Assembly (NCBI GenBank): GCA_023457535.1 | Contig: JAEWLN010000123.1 | Location: forward strand, 1-7,478 | Source: Bacteroidota bacterium | GTDB taxonomy: Bacteria > Bacteroidota > Bacteroidia > Flavobacteriales > Flavobacteriaceae | Direction: 5' to 3' | DNA: 7,478 bases | Shown here: in pieces, positions 7,165 through 7,478 of the stretch | Numbering within the stretch: the first letter of the stretch is position 1 | Layout of the letters: each line of letters begins with the position of its first letter | Notes under the pieces: generated by a model | Told to the model about the DNA's origin: nothing | Database searches by the model: none | Seen by the model: the letters and a program-made list of their open reading frames with translations, nothing else | Translations under genes and position numbers: made by a program

Positions 7165-7346
7165 AATTTGGGAATTTGAAAATTTGGAAATTTGGAAATG
7201 CGGGTCATGTAACCTTGTTTCAATTTGGAAATTTGAAAATTTGAAAATGTGCGTGCGTGTAACCGAAGCCAATTTGGGAATTTGAAAATTTGAAAATTTG
7301 GAAATGGTTGTCCGTGTTATGGCATTTCAATTGGGAAATTTGATTT
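7165..7346. repeat. AATTTGRR octamer clusters separated by 21-22-nt spacers
   Basis: Cluster 1 (7165-7200) has four octamers plus AATG. Cluster 2 (7222-7249) has three plus AATG. Cluster 3 (7271-7306) has four plus AATG. A fourth degenerate cluster starts at 7329 (AATTGGGA AATTTGAT). Octamers are AATTTGGG, AATTTGAA or AATTTGGA, and the GGG form comes first in clusters 1 and 3. Spacers are 7201-7221 (21 nt), 7250-7270 (21 nt) and 7307-7328 (22 nt); the first two share GTAACC. Such AT-rich runs occur in intergenic DNA of Bacteroidota. The function is unknown. Confidence 0.85.
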
Positions 7347-7350
7347 AAAT

Positions 7351-7381
7351 AAAAAAAAAGCGCCCTGATAAAAGGGCGCTT
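7351..7381 (-). terminator. Rho-independent terminator of the OmpA-family gene
   Basis: A perfect 9-bp stem, AAGCGCCCT (7358-7366) with AGGGCGCTT (7373-7381), encloses a 6-base loop. On the minus strand it is followed by a T-run through 7351. It begins 20 bases after the OmpA stop codon. The T-tract is on the minus-strand 3' side, so it terminates leftward transcription and separates the OmpA-family gene from the giant adhesin gene. On the plus strand the stem is followed by only TCATTTTAC, so it is unlikely to be bidirectional. Confidence 0.9.
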
Positions 7382-7401
7382 CATTTTACGGATACCTATC
7401 G

Positions 7402-7478
7402 CTATTTCACGATCAAAAATTCGCTTCGTCTGTTTTGTGCGTGCTGCTCTTCTGTGCAGTTCTCGCCGCAGTCCACTT
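7402..7478 (-). CDS. OmpA family protein, C-terminal end only (5' part beyond window)
   Basis: Only the last 24 codons and a TAG stop (7402-7404) are present. They read VDCGENCTEEQHAQNRRS then EFLIVK. The EEQHAQNRRSEF segment is the last helix and strand of OmpA-like peptidoglycan-binding domains, where the first Arg of NRR contacts diaminopimelate in characterised family members. The paired cysteines and the EEQH spacing are typical of Bacteroidota OmpA/PD40-type lipoproteins or outer-membrane proteins, which anchor envelope machinery to peptidoglycan. In this phylum such genes often sit beside PorP/SprF-like and T9SS cargo genes, as here. The upstream domains cannot be seen, so a PD40-repeat, beta-barrel or TPR N-terminus are all possible. 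Confidence 0.85.
   Translation of the reverse strand, partial: VDCGENCTEEQHAQNRRSEFLIVK

Larger units (their letters stand above)
6856..7401. other. Intergenic region between the OmpA-family gene and the giant adhesin gene
   Basis: About 545 bases without a supportable gene. From the adhesin start outward it holds an AT-rich leader and -7 box, then 6912-7031, where only a TGACGTCA palindrome (6975-6982) stands out. A GC-rich imperfect palindrome follows (7032-7091). The stretch 7092-7164 has a weak inverted repeat (GCCGGAAC at 7104-7111 and GTTCCGTCGGC at 7137-7147). The octamer array occupies 7165-7346 and the OmpA-gene terminator 7351-7381. Short open frames here have no recognisable product and overlap the repeats. 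Confidence 0.7.

Noticed and set aside
7035..7285. Short open frames on both strands (7035-7223 minus, 7073-7285 plus)
   Set aside because: Their translations are made largely of the AATTTGRR octamers and the palindromic element, with no recognisable protein feature.
7165..7306. Possible CRISPR array
   Set aside because: The repeat part varies in length (28 or 36 nt) because it is itself a period-8 tandem run, the spacers are only 21-22 nt and partly alike, and no cas gene is visible.

Overview
The window looks like a Bacteroidota chromosome, most likely a Flavobacteriia-like or related lineage. The evidence is a type IX secretion (T9SS) type B C-terminal sorting domain, a Bacteroidota-style TAnnTTTG -7 box, no Shine-Dalgarno sequence before the main gene, CPxPTN-type fibronectin III domains, and an OmpA-family C-terminus ending in NRRSEF. 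All recognised coding sequence is on the minus strand.

Positions 1-6855 are one uninterrupted minus-strand reading frame of at least 2285 codons. It starts at 6855 and runs off the left edge inside its sorting domain. I read every codon and found no stop or frameshift. The product is a giant secreted, probably surface-anchored, multidomain adhesin-like protein. In order it has a signal peptide, a choice-of-anchor J / cleaved-adhesin-like domain, an FN3 domain, a PPC-like domain, another FN3, a duplicated [DxFGDxWNG domain-FN3-FN3] module, a large nidogen-like Bacteroidota domain, three ~70-78-residue repeats, seven 67-72-residue Ig-like repeats, a PKD/Ig-like domain, and the start of the type B sorting domain.

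Positions 6856-7401 are intergenic. They hold a candidate -7 promoter element, a GC-rich imperfect palindrome (7032-7091), an unusual array of AT-rich octamers (AATTTGRR) broken by 21-22-nt spacers (7165-7346), and a strong intrinsic terminator (7351-7381). Positions 7402-7478 are the last 24 codons and stop of an OmpA-family gene whose body lies beyond the right edge.

The two genes are co-oriented but separated by a terminator and about 550 bases, so they are probably separate transcription units. Giant T9SS type B proteins are often encoded near PorP/SprF-like and OmpA-like genes, and the OmpA end here fits that neighbourhood. I see no clearly new enzymatic or defence system. The most unusual parts are the intergenic octamer/spacer array and the duplicated DxFGDxWNG module.
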